Of a stretch of 64,000 nucleotides of DNA, positions 36,548 to 45,750 are shown piece by piece (positions within the stretch are counted from its first letter, which is position 1; each line of letters begins with the position of its first letter). The stretch lies in NCBI GenBank assembly GCA_900143615.1, contig FREU01000003.1, positions 1-64,000 on the forward strand, in the 5' to 3' direction. The notes under the pieces were generated by a model. It did no database searches, was not told the origin of the DNA, and was given only the letters and a program-made list of their open reading frames with translations. This DNA is from Rhodobacteraceae bacterium Alg231-30 (GTDB lineage: Bacteria; Pseudomonadota; Alphaproteobacteria; Rhodobacterales; Rhodobacteraceae). The position numbers were made by a program, and so were the translations under genes.

Positions 36548-37882
36548 ATGCAGGTCACCGAAACGCTGAACGAAGGTCTGAAACGCGGCTATCAGATGAT
36601 GCTGACTGCTCAAGAGCTTGAAAGCAAAGTCAACGAAAAGCTGAAAGAAGCTCAGCCTGAAATCGAAATGAAGGGTTTCCGTAAAGGTAAGGTCCCTATG
36701 CCTCTGCTGAAAAAGCAGTTTGGCGAGCGTCTGTTGGGCGAAGCGATGCAGGAAGCCATCGACGAAGCCATGAACAAGCACTTTGAAGACAGCGGCGACC
36801 GCCCAGCTCTGCAGCCTAAAGTCGAAATGAAAAACGGCGAAGACTGGAAGCAAGGCGACGACGTCACTGTTGAAATGGCTTACGAAGCACTGCCGGTTGT
36901 TCCCGAAGTTGAGCTGAAAGGCATTTCGCTGGAGCGTATGACTGTCAAAGCTGACGACGCAGCGGTTGAAGAAGCTCTGGCCAATCTGGCTGAGACAGCA
37001 CAAGACTTTAAAGCGCGCAAGAAAGGCTCGAAAGCCAAAGACGGCGATCAGGTTGTCATGGACTTTGTTGGTCGTATCGACGGTGAAGCCTTTGAAGGCG
37101 GTGCTGGCGAAGATTTCCCACTGGTACTGGGGTCTAACCAGTTCATCCCAGGCTTTGAAGAGCAGCTGGTTGGTGTGAAAGCTGAAGAAGAAAAAGACGT
37201 AACTGTTTCTTTCCCTGAAGAGTATCAGGCCGAGCATCTGGCCGGTAAAGAAGCCGTGTTCAGCTGCACCATCAAAGAAGTCAAAGAGCCTGTTGCTGCG
37301 GAAGTAAACGACGAGCTGGCGACTAAATTTGGTGCCGAAGATCTGGCTGGGCTGAAAGGTCAAATCAGCGAGCGTCTGGAAGCAGAATACGCCGGTGCTG
37401 CCCGCGCTGTGACTAAGCGTGCGCTGCTCGACGAGCTGGACAAACTGGTGAGCTTTGAGCTGCCTCCATCATTGGTTGAAGCTGAAGCTGGTCAAATTGC
37501 ACACCAGCTGTGGCACGAAGAAAACCCAGAAGTTGAAGGCCACGATCACCCTGAGATCGAGCCAACTGACGAGCACAACTCGTTGGCTGAGCGCCGCGTT
37601 CGTTTGGGTCTGCTGTTGGCCGATCTGGGTCAGAAAGCCGAAGTTGAAGTGACTGACGCCGAGATGACACAAGCGATCATGAACCAGGCACGTCAGTACC
37701 CGGGTCAAGAGCGTCAGTTCTTTGAATTCGTTCAGCAAAACGCTCAGATGCAGCAGCAAATGCGCGCGCCAATCTTTGAGGACAAAGTTGTAGACTATGT
37801 TCTTGAGCTGGCTGATGTGACCGAAAAAGAAGTGAGCAAAGACGACCTGCAAAAGGCTGTTGAAGCACTTGACGAAGAATAA
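36548..37882 (+). CDS. tig: Trigger factor, ribosome-associated chaperone and prolyl isomerase
   Basis: This 444-aa chaperone binds nascent chains at the ribosome exit tunnel. The N-terminal ribosome-binding domain holds the GFRKGKVP loop (about residues 43-50). The FKBP-type isomerase domain (about 165-245) includes [20 protein letters not shown] and [13 protein letters not shown], and the C-terminal arms form the chaperone cradle. Length is normal. A strong hairpin precedes the gene and an intrinsic terminator follows it. Confidence 0.97.
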   Translation: MQVTETLNEGLKRGYQMMLTAQELESKVNEKLKEAQPEIEMKGFRKGKVPMPLLKKQFGERLLGEAMQEAIDEAMNKHFEDSGDRPALQPKVEMKNGEDWKQGDDVTVEMAYEALPVVPEVELKGISLERMTVKADDAAVEEALANLAETAQDFKARKKGSKAKDGDQVVMDFVGRIDGEAFEGGAGEDFPLVLGSNQFIPGFEEQLVGVKAEEEKDVTVSFPEEYQAEHLAGKEAVFSCTIKEVKEPVAAEVNDELATKFGAEDLAGLKGQISERLEAEYAGAARAVTKRALLDELDKLVSFELPPSLVEAEAGQIAHQLWHEENPEVEGHDHPEIEPTDEHNSLAERRVRLGLLLADLGQKAEVEVTDAEMTQAIMNQARQYPGQERQFFEFVQQNAQMQQQMRAPIFEDKVVDYVLELADVTEKEVSKDDLQKAVEALDEE

Positions 37883-37905
37883 ATCCGTCAGGATATTCTG
37901 AAAGA

Positions 37906-37931
37906 AAGGTCGCCTTCGGGCGGCCTTTTTT
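37906..37931 (+). terminator. Intrinsic terminator of tig
   Basis: GGTCGCC - TTCG - GGCGGCC forms a stable stem with one mismatch or wobble and a UUCG-type tetraloop, followed by TTTTTTGTT. It starts 25 bases after the tig stop codon. Confidence 0.88.
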
Positions 37932-37995
37932 GTTGGACTCAGCGTTACTGTGCGGCTGTGGTATACTCCCGTTTTGCGACAGGAGGAAATGTGCC

Positions 37996-38529
37996 ATGTG
38001 GAGTTTGGAACAGTTTGTTGCAGACTGCCGGACCTCGGTGGATCGGGACCGTTCTCATAAGGCTGTTGGTGAAATTGTCGACCAAGCGATGCGTGTTCCG
38101 TCGCGTGTGCTGAAGGAAGTTGGCGAGCCAACTCAAAGCGGTGTCATTCCGATTTATCAATCACCTGACCTGACAATTATCAATGTGGTCTGGAAGCCGG
38201 GCATGACGATCATGCCGCATAATCATGAAATGTGGGCGGTGATCGGGATTTATGGCGGGCGTGAAGATAACATCTTCTGGCGTCGAGTTGCGGATGATCC
38301 GGACGGCCGCATTGAGGCCGCGGGTGCGCGGGCCTTGTCGACAGGGCAGTCGGCGCCGCTGGGGAAAGATTTGATACATTCGGTGACCAACCCCATTCCG
38401 AAATTGACGGGTGCCATTCACGTTTATGGCGGGGATTTCTTTGAAGCAGAGCGCAGCGAATGGGACCCCGAGCATTTGACAGAACACGCCTATGACCTCG
38501 CAAAAGTGAAGGCGATGTTTTCGGACTAA
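37996..38529 (+). CDS. Cupin-fold protein, cysteine dioxygenase-like
   Basis: A 177-aa soluble protein. The central PGMTIMPHNHEMWAVIGIYG supplies the His pair of a cupin metal site, and a later LIHSVTNPIPKLTGAIHVYG matches the second cupin motif. It resembles predicted metal-dependent enzymes related to cysteine dioxygenase and 3-mercaptopropionate dioxygenase. ATG 37996 is selected because AGGAGG lies nine bases before it. An upstream in-frame codon would overlap the tig terminator. The substrate cannot be told from the sequence. Confidence 0.8.
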   Translation: MWSLEQFVADCRTSVDRDRSHKAVGEIVDQAMRVPSRVLKEVGEPTQSGVIPIYQSPDLTIINVVWKPGMTIMPHNHEMWAVIGIYGGREDNIFWRRVADDPDGRIEAAGARALSTGQSAPLGKDLIHSVTNPIPKLTGAIHVYGGDFFEAERSEWDPEHLTEHAYDLAKVKAMFSD

Positions 38530-38644
38530 ATGTCGCTGTGGTTTTGGCAGGTTTTGGATGGGTGCGACCGTAGCGTCTCCAAGCTTTTGATGCTTGGTTT
38601 TTGCCGGTGTGTGCGTAAGGCTCGCGGAAACGGGAGGAAACAAG

Positions 38645-39058
38645 ATGCCTTACACAAGTTTTGACAAAGCGGGCTATGACGCCTTTCGCAATAACTCCCG
38701 CTCTGGTCCTGTGCAGATGCTGAACCTTGTCAAGCTGCGCGCCAAAGCGGACTACGGCGATGGGCGTGATGTTAGCGGCAAAGAGGCTTATGCCGCTTAC
38801 GGGGCGGCAAGTGCGCCTGTGTTTCACCGTCTTGGTGGGCGCATCGTGTGGCGCGGACGTATGGAGCAGATGCTGATTGGACCCGACAAGGATTGGGACA
38901 TATGTTTTATTGCCGAATACCCAAGTGTTGAAGCCTTTGCTGGCATGCACAAAGATCCCGAATATCGCCGTGCGGTCGAGCATCGGCAAGCGGCTGTGGA
39001 AGACAGTCGTCTGATCCGGATGGAACCGTTGGATGTCGGCGGTAATTTCGGGGAATGA
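38645..39058 (+). CDS. DUF1330 family protein
   Basis: A 137-aa protein with the DUF1330 pattern (QMLNLVKLRAKADYGDG, then AYAAYGAASAPVFHRLGGRI), a dimeric ferredoxin-like alpha/beta-barrel fold with no settled function. The start at 38645 has GGGAGGAAACAAG directly upstream. It follows the cupin gene by 115 bp and may be co-transcribed with it. Related folds act as monooxygenases or stress proteins, but no catalytic residues can be named. Confidence 0.8.
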   Translation: MPYTSFDKAGYDAFRNNSRSGPVQMLNLVKLRAKADYGDGRDVSGKEAYAAYGAASAPVFHRLGGRIVWRGRMEQMLIGPDKDWDICFIAEYPSVEAFAGMHKDPEYRRAVEHRQAAVEDSRLIRMEPLDVGGNFGE

Positions 39059-39091
39059 TCCCCGAAATACCGTTTGTATTTTGTGGCCTGA

Positions 39092-40330
39092 TTAGTGGCC
39101 TGAGAAGACCAACGTCTGCACTGGCAACATCAATGCCTGAAGACGCAAGATGGCGGCATGAGCGATCCCGACCGCGTCTACGGCGTGCAGAGCCACCCAT
39201 TTGAGTGCGCCAACATCGGGATCGTCGAGACGATCATGGTTGTTGGTATACACGTTGGCAATGCATTTGGATCCCGGTGGAACGTGATCGACAGTGCCAG
39301 CATAAAGTGGTTCTAGAACTACTGTTACCGTGCCAGGGCGGGCGGAATCCTGCGTGTCAAGCAGGCGGTCAGAGGGGCGGAACTGACCAGAGGGTATGTG
39401 GCGCTGAACCTCGACGACAACCATCGGCACAATCTTGAGCGGGTTGGTCATACAGGTAATCTCTGCTAACATTCCCGGATTAACAACCTGTGCAGTCAGT
39501 TGCCCAAACCCGGCTTGGAACTGGTTGAAACCTGATCCGGCGCCGGTGGGTACAAGAATACCCGCAGGACGTAAAATTGGATTGATGTAGTCACCGACAG
39601 TAAGCGCAAATTGCTTCACATGCCCGTCTACACCTGCAACCACCGTGAGCTTTTCGATTTCGGTTTCAGCCTGTTCAAGTGAGGCCACAGCGCTGGCGCG
39701 TTGGGCGGGATATTGTATGCGCACGCGATCAGACACAGTATCGAGATTGGCCTGCGCTGCCTCGAGGCCTCCTTCACGTTCTGCGACAAGGTTTTCCAGC
39801 CGTTCGACTTCGCGTGCAGCGACGGCAGCGGAGCCTTCGGTAAACAACGTGTTTTTGCGTGTGTATTCGTCCATTGCCTGCTCAAGCGCAGCTTCGGCCT
39901 GGGAAACGTTGGCCTTGGCAACATTGAGCTCGGACTGGCCGACGGCAATTAAGGCATCCACTTCGGCAATACGGGCGCGTGCGGTGGTCGCTGCAGCTTC
40001 CTGACTGGCACCGTCGAGGCGAAAGATCGGGTCGCCTTTGTTTACATGCTCATGGTTTTTCACATAGACCTCGGCGACACGTCCACCGCCTTCGGACAGG
40101 ATGGTGATGGTGCGGAAATAAGACAGCACGTTGGTTGTGGAAGGGTGGAAATAAAACACAACGGTGATCAGCGCCACCGTCAGGATAGCGCAGGTGGTGA
40201 TCCCCCAGCGAAGTTCATACCACATTGTAAAGAAAGTGATTTCTTGCCCCCATCTCTTGCCTTGGAACCTCGTGCGGAAGATCCAGTCGGGCAGGATGGT
40301 GATCACGGAACAGAGAATAAATTCTAGCAT
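39092..40330 (-). CDS. HlyD-family membrane fusion protein (YiaV/YibH-like)
   Basis: A 412-aa membrane fusion protein. A membrane helix lies near residues 45-62 (GITTCAILTVALITVVFYF). Then come the biotinyl-lipoyl half-motif (VKNHEHVNKGDPIFRLD), a long alpha-helical hairpin (about 105-225, rich in Ala, Glu and Gln) and the second lipoyl half (VVAGVDGHVKQFALTVGDYI). It is 3 bp downstream of the DUF3302-like gene. Such two-gene sets are typical of the YiaW-YiaV or YibI-YibH type. No ABC or MFS partner is adjacent. Confidence 0.87.
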   Translation of the reverse strand: MLEFILCSVITILPDWIFRTRFQGKRWGQEITFFTMWYELRWGITTCAILTVALITVVFYFHPSTTNVLSYFRTITILSEGGGRVAEVYVKNHEHVNKGDPIFRLDGASQEAAATTARARIAEVDALIAVGQSELNVAKANVSQAEAALEQAMDEYTRKNTLFTEGSAAVAAREVERLENLVAEREGGLEAAQANLDTVSDRVRIQYPAQRASAVASLEQAETEIEKLTVVAGVDGHVKQFALTVGDYINPILRPAGILVPTGAGSGFNQFQAGFGQLTAQVVNPGMLAEITCMTNPLKIVPMVVVEVQRHIPSGQFRPSDRLLDTQDSARPGTVTVVLEPLYAGTVDHVPPGSKCIANVYTNNHDRLDDPDVGALKWVALHAVDAVGIAHAAILRLQALMLPVQTLVFSGH

Positions 40331-40333
40331 GGC

Positions 40334-40774
40334 TTATACTTCCTCTGCTTTGGGCGCTATTTCGGGGGCATCGGACGGTTCCGCAGGCGTAGTCGCGGCG
40401 GAGGCTGTAAACGAGCCCCCAGAGGTGCTGAGTTTCTTGAGTGAACGCGCAATGCTTTGCAGCGGCGACAGGAAGTCCGGAATGTTGATGCCAGCGATGA
40501 GCAACGCGAGAATCCAGAAGATGTTATTATGTGTGAACAGCGCGAGGATTGCGAGAACGCTCACCAGCTGAAGTTGGGATGCCCCCGTACCATGCGCCAT
40601 TTGTTCGGGTAGGGCATGTAATTTCAGATAGAACACACCAAGACCTAGTACCAACCCGACGACAAAGATTATCATGACCGTCATGAATGGGTCGCCAGAT
40701 GCCGGATCCGGCAACCAGCCGGGGATGTAATGCGGGGCCATCGGGTGCAATGCCGCGTCGCCTTGAGTGGCCAT
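40334..40774 (-). CDS. DUF3302-like inner-membrane protein
   Basis: A 146-aa protein with two predicted helices, about residues 30-50 (FMTVMIIFVVGLVLGLGVFY) and 68-93 (LVSVLAILALFTHNNIFWIL), around a short loop LHALPEQMAHGT. This arrangement recalls YiaW/YibI proteins. The C-terminus is an Ala/Pro/Ser-rich tail. It is the first gene of the pair with the HlyD-family protein, and the two probably form one complex. The family assignment is by pattern and context. Confidence 0.65.
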   Translation of the reverse strand: MATQGDAALHPMAPHYIPGWLPDPASGDPFMTVMIIFVVGLVLGLGVFYLKLHALPEQMAHGTGASQLQLVSVLAILALFTHNNIFWILALLIAGINIPDFLSPLQSIARSLKKLSTSGGSFTASAATTPAEPSDAPEIAPKAEEV

Positions 40775-40848
40775 GAAACGCTCCTGAAATCATTCTAGTA
40801 TGATTTGCAGCTTAGGGAGCGTTTCATCTTCTGCCAAGCATCGCGTGG

Positions 40849-41319
40849 TTATTGCAGGCCGGTTTCTTTGAGCAATCCTGCGGCCTTGGCTTCGGGGTAG
40901 TAGCCTTTGGCGTAGAGGAAAACCGACCTGTCATAATTGCCTTCGGCCACCAGATAGGCGCCGGCGAGGTATTTCACGGCGTAGGTGAGGTTTGTTTCCG
41001 CATCCAGCAAGCCAGCGCGATCGCCTTCATAACCCATGCCGCGCGCGGTGGGCAGCTGGATTTGCATCAGGCCGATATTGGGGCCGTTGCTGGCGTAGGG
41101 GCGGTGGGTGCTCTCGCGGATCACGACGCGCTGAACCAAATCGCGGGGCACGCCGTAAAAGTCGGCGTATTGATTGATCAACTCACGCAGCTCGCGCGTT
41201 TCATTGGGGTAGAGGGGAGGCGTAAGTTCCGCATTGGTTTCAGCCTTGGTTGAGCAGCCAGCCAGTGCGGCGGCGCCAATCATGAGAAGCGCGGTGCGTC
41301 GGGGGATGAGATTAGGCAT
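40849..41319 (-). CDS. Lytic transglycosylase lipoprotein (SLT domain)
   Basis: A 156-aa lipoprotein with the N-terminal RRTALLMIGAAALAGC lipobox, so it is probably lipid-anchored in the periplasm. The SLT fold is short but recognisable: the catalytic Glu in VVIRESTHRPYA, GPNIGLMQIQLPTARGMGY as the GxMQI motif, and NLTYAVKYLAGAYLVAEGNY in the last part. It cleaves peptidoglycan glycan strands. It is smaller than soluble Slt enzymes but normal for stand-alone SLT-domain lipoproteins. Confidence 0.88.
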   Translation of the reverse strand: MPNLIPRRTALLMIGAAALAGCSTKAETNAELTPPLYPNETRELRELINQYADFYGVPRDLVQRVVIRESTHRPYASNGPNIGLMQIQLPTARGMGYEGDRAGLLDAETNLTYAVKYLAGAYLVAEGNYDRSVFLYAKGYYPEAKAAGLLKETGLQ

Positions 41320-41511
41320 TCAGGAGTCTTTCGATTTCTGTGACAGGTCCGATATTTTGGGACTTCCGCGAGCGATACTGGGCAAGTTCGGAACTGGGTG
41401 ACTTGATCTTGGGCAACCACAAAACACAACCTAACTTACAAACTCACTCACAAAGACGCCATTTAGCGATCGCCCCATTTTCAGCGGCAAGTATGCCTGA
41501 GGACGGACCAA

Positions 41512-41548
41512 CAAAAAAGGCCATGCCCGAACGGATCGGGCATGGCCT
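41512..41548 (-). terminator. Intrinsic terminator of the rpsF-rpsR-rplI operon
   Basis: AGGCCATGCCCGA (41518-41530) and TCGGGCATGGCCT (41536-41548) form a perfect 13-bp stem with a five-base loop. Read on the minus strand it is followed by TTTTTTG. It lies 23 bases after the rplI stop codon. Confidence 0.93.
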
Positions 41549-41570
41549 AAGATTTTCAGCGGAAAAGACC

Positions 41571-42191
41571 TTACTTTTCTTCAGCGGTCTCTTCTTCCGC
41601 CGGAGCGGCTTCGATGCCATCGTCGTCATCAGACGCAGCAGCGCCGATATCGTCGAACAGTTCAGCGATCTCGAATTCTGCTTCAGCTTCTGCTTCGGCA
41701 GCCAGTTCTTGGATCGATTTACCAGACGCTTGCAGTTCAGCTTCTTCTTGTGAACGGGCTACGTTCAGTTCGATGTCAGCTTGAACTTCAGGGTGCAGGA
41801 TGACGTGCACAACGTGCAGGCCCAGATCCTTGATCGGCTTGGACAAGGCAACCTGTTTTTTGTCGACCGAGAAGCCGTCTGCGGTTGCAGCTTCTGCGGC
41901 GTCACGTGGTGTAACAGAACCGTAGAGAGCGCCAGCGTCAGACGCGGAGCGAATCACGATGAACTGTTGTCCGTCGAGCTTCGCAGCCAGTGCTTCTGCT
42001 TCTGCTTTGGTTTCAAGGTTGCGCGCTTCCAGCTGAGCTTTCTGCTCATCAAAAGCGGCAATGTTGGCAGCCGATGCGGTCAGACCTTTGCCCTGAGGCA
42101 GAAGGAAGTTGCGCGCATAGCCAGCTTTAACGTCAACGACGTCGCCCATTTGGCCGAGCTTGGCAACACGTTCCAGAAGGATAACTTTCAT
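41571..42191 (-). CDS. rplI: 50S ribosomal protein L9
   Basis: A 206-aa ribosomal protein. The N-terminal domain [20 protein letters not shown] with [16 protein letters not shown] is the L9 signature, followed by the connecting helix and the C-terminal RNA-binding domain. The last 55 or so residues are a strongly acidic tail (for example [20 protein letters not shown]), making the protein longer than the roughly 150 residues of E. coli L9. Such tails are usual in Rhodobacterales. It is the last gene of the rpsF-rpsR-rplI operon. Confidence 0.97.
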   Translation of the reverse strand: MKVILLERVAKLGQMGDVVDVKAGYARNFLLPQGKGLTASAANIAAFDEQKAQLEARNLETKAEAEALAAKLDGQQFIVIRSASDAGALYGSVTPRDAAEAATADGFSVDKKQVALSKPIKDLGLHVVHVILHPEVQADIELNVARSQEEAELQASGKSIQELAAEAEAEAEFEIAELFDDIGAAASDDDDGIEAAPAEEETAEEK

Positions 42192-42203
42192 GTCAGTGTC
42201 TCC

Positions 42204-42431
42204 TTACTTCACGGCGTAGGGCAGAAGGGCGAGGAAACGGGCGCGTTTGATCGCACGGGCCAGTTCACGCTGCTTCTTGGCCGAAACGGCGGTGATACGC
42301 GATGGGACAATCTTGCCACGCTCAGAGATGTAACGCTGAAGCAGACGAGTGTCTTTGTAATCGATTTTTGGTGCATTGTCGCCCGAGAATGGGCACACTT
42401 TGCGACGGCGGAAAAACGGTTTTGCAGCCAT
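42204..42431 (-). CDS. rpsR: 30S ribosomal protein S18
   Basis: A 75-aa protein with [20 protein letters not shown] and [20 protein letters not shown], both diagnostic of S18. It binds next to S6 in the 30S platform. It lies between rpsF and rplI in the conserved operon. Confidence 0.97.
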   Translation of the reverse strand: MAAKPFFRRRKVCPFSGDNAPKIDYKDTRLLQRYISERGKIVPSRITAVSAKKQRELARAIKRARFLALLPYAVK

Positions 42432-42456
42432 AACTTAGAGTCCTTTCTTCAAGCGA

Positions 42457-42813
42457 TTAGTTGCGGCGTTCGCGGCGATCGCCACGTTCGTCACGTTTTT
42501 GCATTTGAACCGATGGGCCTTCGGGGTGTGCGTCAACCTTGATGGTCAGAACGCGCATCACGTCATCATGCAAACGCATCAGGCGTTCCATTTCCTGAAC
42601 CGCAGCAGCAGGTGCGTCGGTCTTCAGAAAGGCGTAGTGGCCTTTGCGGTTTTTGTTGATTTTGTAGGCCATCGTTTTGACGCCCCAGTATTCGCTTTCA
42701 ACAACGGAACCGCCGTTGTCAGCCAAAACTGTGCCAAAATGTTCGACGAGGCTTTCTGCTTGCGCGTTGGACAAGTCCTGGCGCGAGATGAAAACATGCT
42801 CATAAAGCGGCAT
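42457..42813 (-). CDS. rpsF: 30S ribosomal protein S6
   Basis: A 118-aa protein opening MPLYEHVFISRQDLSNAQAE, with RKGHYAFLKTDAPAAAVQEM in the middle, both typical of S6. The ATG at 42813 is preferred to a longer frame reaching 43020 because GGAGA is just upstream and the family begins here. A charged C-terminal tail (KRDERGDRRERRN) is present. It is the first gene of the rpsF-rpsR-rplI operon. Confidence 0.96.
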   Translation of the reverse strand: MPLYEHVFISRQDLSNAQAESLVEHFGTVLADNGGSVVESEYWGVKTMAYKINKNRKGHYAFLKTDAPAAAVQEMERLMRLHDDVMRVLTIKVDAHPEGPSVQMQKRDERGDRRERRN

Positions 42814-43090
42814 GTGCTCTCCATTCAATTTCAAGCGCATTTCAAAGAGCGGGGCAGTGAACCCTTTTGCGCCCCACCCACGAGAGACTGCGCGGTTAGC
42901 TATTGTGCAAAAGGAAGGCGCTGTATAGCGGAATTCGCGCTTTGCGCAACCCCTGATTGGCCTGTGTTTTAAGGGCGCAAATATCTTGAGTCGGCACAGG
43001 GTTTCCCTCTGGATGCCCAATTCTTGCCGGAATTGCCACCCAGTCTGAGATCAAGCCACTGGACACCCCGGTGCGTAAGGAGATTTCGGC

Positions 43091-43582
43091 ATGGTTGCGC
43101 TGACTAGTTTTATGGAAGAGACCCGCTCGCCTGTGGCGACTGTTGAAGGCAAAGGCCATTCGGTTTCGGTGCGCGCAGCATCGGTTATCTTCGGCTTTGC
43201 GTTCATCTGGGCGGGGACAGGGTTGTGGTTGGTTCCGGGACTGGACCTCACACCAAGTGTTTTGTTGGCCAAAATGGGATTGTCGATCCTGTTGGTGACA
43301 GCCGGTGTCGGCATGACACAGATCGCAACCGAGAAACCTCGCATGGAGTTGCATTTTGATGTCCGTAATCGACAGTTGTTGGTGATGGAAACTCTGCCGC
43401 GGGGACGCAAGCATGTGTCCAAAGCGATAAATTATGAAGACATTGATCGCGTGAATGTCACCGACAGTAAGCTGGAAGTCTCTGGAGAGAGTGGTGTTTT
43501 GGTGGCTATGCCGCTGGATGGACCTCATGCGCGGCTGGATGCAATTGCGCAACTTCGCAGTCAAGCGATTTTCCACGGATAG
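43091..43582 (+). CDS. Conserved hypothetical membrane protein with two helices
   Basis: A 163-aa protein with two predicted membrane helices (about residues 32-50, FGFAFIWAGTGLWLVPG, and about 60-77, AKMGLSILLVTAGVGMTQI). A cytoplasmic or periplasmic beta-rich domain follows, resembling a bacterial PH-like fold (MELHFDVRNRQLLVMETLPR). The start has AAGGAGA upstream. It is a single-gene unit between rpsF (divergent) and fabD and ends at an intrinsic terminator. No function can be assigned. Confidence 0.75.
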   Translation: MVALTSFMEETRSPVATVEGKGHSVSVRAASVIFGFAFIWAGTGLWLVPGLDLTPSVLLAKMGLSILLVTAGVGMTQIATEKPRMELHFDVRNRQLLVMETLPRGRKHVSKAINYEDIDRVNVTDSKLEVSGESGVLVAMPLDGPHARLDAIAQLRSQAIFHG

Positions 43583-43624
43583 AAGATTTGGTGCTTTTGG
43601 CACCACGTTTGAATTGAGTTTTAG

Positions 43625-43650
43625 CGCGCGACCGTGAGGTTGCGCGTTTT
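43625..43650 (+). terminator. Terminator after the two-helix membrane protein gene
   Basis: CGCGCGACC and GGTTGCGCG pair over nine positions with one G-T wobble around a GTGA loop, followed by TTTT. It lies about 43 bases after the stop codon. Confidence 0.7.
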
Positions 43651-43761
43651 GCGTTTGGGCAAGGCAGATTTGAAGGCTGGCATGCGGCGCGGCGCATTGA
43701 CGTTGCGCCAACTCGCCAAGCGCGGTATCTGCGAGCGCAAGTTGACTAAGGAGTGCCTAAC

Positions 43762-44703
43762 ATGAGCCGCGCATTTGTATTTCCCGGGCAGGGTGCCCAA
43801 ACCATTGAAATGGGGAAGGCCTTGGCTGATACCTATCCTGAGGCAAAGGCCGTATTTGATGAGGTAGACAGTGCGCTGGGGGAAAGCCTGAGCACGTTGA
43901 TTTGGGACGGTGAACAGGATCAGTTGACGCTCACCCAAAATGCGCAGCCCGCGTTGATGGCGACGTCTTTGGCGGCCATGAAGGCGCTTGAGGCGGAAGG
44001 TGTTACTATTGAAGCGGCGTCCTTTGTCGCGGGGCATTCGCTCGGTGAATATTCGGCTCTAGCGGCTGCGGGCGCACTGAGCATTGCCGATACAGCACGC
44101 TTGCTGCGCACACGTGGGACAGCAATGCAGGCTGCGGTGCCTGTTGGCGAAGGTGCCATGGCTGCCATTCTGGGATTGGATTTCGCAGCAGTGCAGGACG
44201 TGGCCGAAGCCGCCGCTCAGGGCGAAGTGTGTCAGGCGGCTAATGACAATGACCCAACTCAGGTTGTCGTGTCCGGTGCCAAAGCTGCTGTTGAGCGGGC
44301 TGCAGACATCGCCAAAGAAAAAGGCGCGCGCCGCGCTGTGATGCTCCCTGTTAGCGCACCGTTCCATTGTGCCCTGATGCAACCCGCAGCGGATGTGATG
44401 GCCGAAGCCTTGGCGGCGGTTGAGATCAAATCACCAACAGTTCCAGTTTTTGCCAACGTGCGGGCAGCGGCTGTGTCTGACCCGTCCGAGATCCGTGAGC
44501 TACTTGTGGCGCAAGTCACGGGATCTGTGCGGTGGCGCGAATCGGTGGTGAATATGGCAGCCGCTGGTGTGACGGAATTCTGGGAAATTGGCGCAGGCAA
44601 AGCGCTGTCGGGTATGATCCGCAAGATTGATCGCGCGAATGCGGTTCGGGCTGTGGGCACTCCGGAAGACATCAAAGCGGCCGTTGAAGCGCTGAACGGC
44701 TAA
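43762..44703 (+). CDS. fabD: Malonyl-CoA:ACP transacylase
   Basis: This 313-aa enzyme transfers malonyl from CoA to acyl carrier protein, the first committed loading step of type II fatty acid synthesis. FVFPGQGAQTIEMGKAL is the N-terminal motif, GHSLGEYSAL holds the catalytic serine, and APFHCALM holds the catalytic histidine. ATG 43762 is chosen over a GTG nine bases earlier because AAGGAG is eight bases ahead. The genes fabG, acpP and fabF follow in order, as in other Gram-negative bacteria. Confidence 0.97.
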   Translation: MSRAFVFPGQGAQTIEMGKALADTYPEAKAVFDEVDSALGESLSTLIWDGEQDQLTLTQNAQPALMATSLAAMKALEAEGVTIEAASFVAGHSLGEYSALAAAGALSIADTARLLRTRGTAMQAAVPVGEGAMAAILGLDFAAVQDVAEAAAQGEVCQAANDNDPTQVVVSGAKAAVERAADIAKEKGARRAVMLPVSAPFHCALMQPAADVMAEALAAVEIKSPTVPVFANVRAAAVSDPSEIRELLVAQVTGSVRWRESVVNMAAAGVTEFWEIGAGKALSGMIRKIDRANAVRAVGTPEDIKAAVEALNG

Positions 44704-44780
44704 TTTCGAACGTAAAATCACTCTAGGATTTTCCGCCCGCTGCAAAGGAAAGACAGCGAGGCGGTATGAAAGGACAGAAA

Positions 44781-45518
44781 ATGTTTGATCTGACAGGTAA
44801 GACAGCTCTGATTACAGGTGCTTCGGGCGGGATTGGCGGCGAAATCGCTAAAGTGCTGCACGCAGCGGGGGCTACCGTTGGGATTTCTGGTACGCGTGTG
44901 GACCCGCTAGAAGCTCTGGCTGCGGAATTGGGTGAGCGCGTGCATGTGTTGCCATGCAACCTGAGTGACGCAGACGCGGTAGATGCGCTGCCAAAACAGG
45001 CGATTGAGGCGATGGGTGGCGTTGATATTCTGGTGAATAACGCCGGTATTACACGTGATCAGATTTTCATGCGCATGTCGGATGAAGAATGGCAGAGCGT
45101 GATTGACGTCAATCTGACCAGTGCGATGCGCCTGTGTCGCGGTGTCATGCGTCCAATGATGAAAGCGCGTTGGGGCCGGATCATTAACATCAGCTCGATT
45201 GTTGGAGCAACGGGCAACCCAGGTCAGGCAAATTATGCGGCCTCCAAAGCGGGTCTCATTGGTCTCACCAAGTCGATCGCCTATGAGGTCGCCAGCCGCG
45301 GTATCACCGCGAATGCGGTTGCACCGGGCTTTATTGCGACTGCGATGACCGATAAATTGACTGATGATCAAAAAGCTAAGATCAACACACAAATTCCGGC
45401 TAACCGCATGGGCAGCCCCGAGGAAATTGCGGCTGCTGTTCTGTATCTGGCGAGCCCAGAAGCAGGATATGTGACCGGAACGACCTTGCATGTTAACGGC
45501 GGCATGGCCATGTTGTGA
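44781..45518 (+). CDS. fabG: 3-oxoacyl-ACP reductase
   Basis: A 245-aa NADPH-dependent reductase of the SDR family. The cofactor motif is TGASGGIGGEIAKVL, NNAGITRD is the NNAG motif, and the catalytic Ser, Tyr and Lys are in INISSIVGATGNPGQANYAA followed by SKAG. The ATG at 44781 (MFDLTGKTAL) is preferred, with AAGGA seven bases upstream. An ATG 15 bases earlier is possible. It sits between fabD and acpP. Confidence 0.96.
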   Translation: MFDLTGKTALITGASGGIGGEIAKVLHAAGATVGISGTRVDPLEALAAELGERVHVLPCNLSDADAVDALPKQAIEAMGGVDILVNNAGITRDQIFMRMSDEEWQSVIDVNLTSAMRLCRGVMRPMMKARWGRIINISSIVGATGNPGQANYAASKAGLIGLTKSIAYEVASRGITANAVAPGFIATAMTDKLTDDQKAKINTQIPANRMGSPEEIAAAVLYLASPEAGYVTGTTLHVNGGMAML

Positions 45519-45573
45519 CCTTCTGGTCGTTTTGCAGAGTGTGAAATGGCCTTTGGCTGCTTGTGGAAAGCGT

Positions 45574-45600
45574 TTGCCTTGAAAGGTGGATGTGCTATAG
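45574..45600 (+). promoter_or_regulatory. acpP: Probable acpP promoter
   Basis: TTGCCT (45574-45579) and CTATAG (45595-45600) with a preceding TG form a plausible -35 and extended -10 pair with a short (15-16 bp) spacer. Transcription would start near 45607, leaving a leader of about 145 nt with a nested stem-loop. This is a by-eye prediction. Confidence 0.4.
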
Positions 45601-45619
45601 GCGGCAAAGATTTTCCAGG

Positions 45620-45684
45620 GTGCCCATGCGGCAATCTTGGGGGGAATCCGGGTAACCGGACCAAGAACCGCCTGTAATGGGCAC
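45620..45684 (+). promoter_or_regulatory. Nested stem-loop in the acpP leader, candidate structured RNA
   Basis: Four co-axial stems are visible. From outside in they are GTGCCCAT / ATGGGCAC (45620-45627 with 45677-45684), GCGG / CCGC (45628-45631 with 45668-45671), CTTGG / CCAAG (45636-45640 with 45661-45665) and TCCGG / CCGGA (45647-45651 with 45656-45660) closed by a GTAA tetraloop of the GNRA type. Two smaller hairpins follow before the acpP ribosome-binding site (45693-45709 and 45718-45730). I do not recognise a known riboswitch class. It could be a regulatory leader or a stability element for the very abundant acpP mRNA. Confidence 0.6.
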
Positions 45685-45750
45685 TACCATAGCCTGTTCT
45701 AAAGACAGGTGATCAACGGGCTGCTTGCCCAAGACGAATGAGGAATTGAC

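Noticed and set aside
36159-36548. Two short plus-strand ORFs before trigger factor
   Set aside because: No similarity to known proteins, odd composition and no operon context. More likely untranslated leader or promoter DNA.
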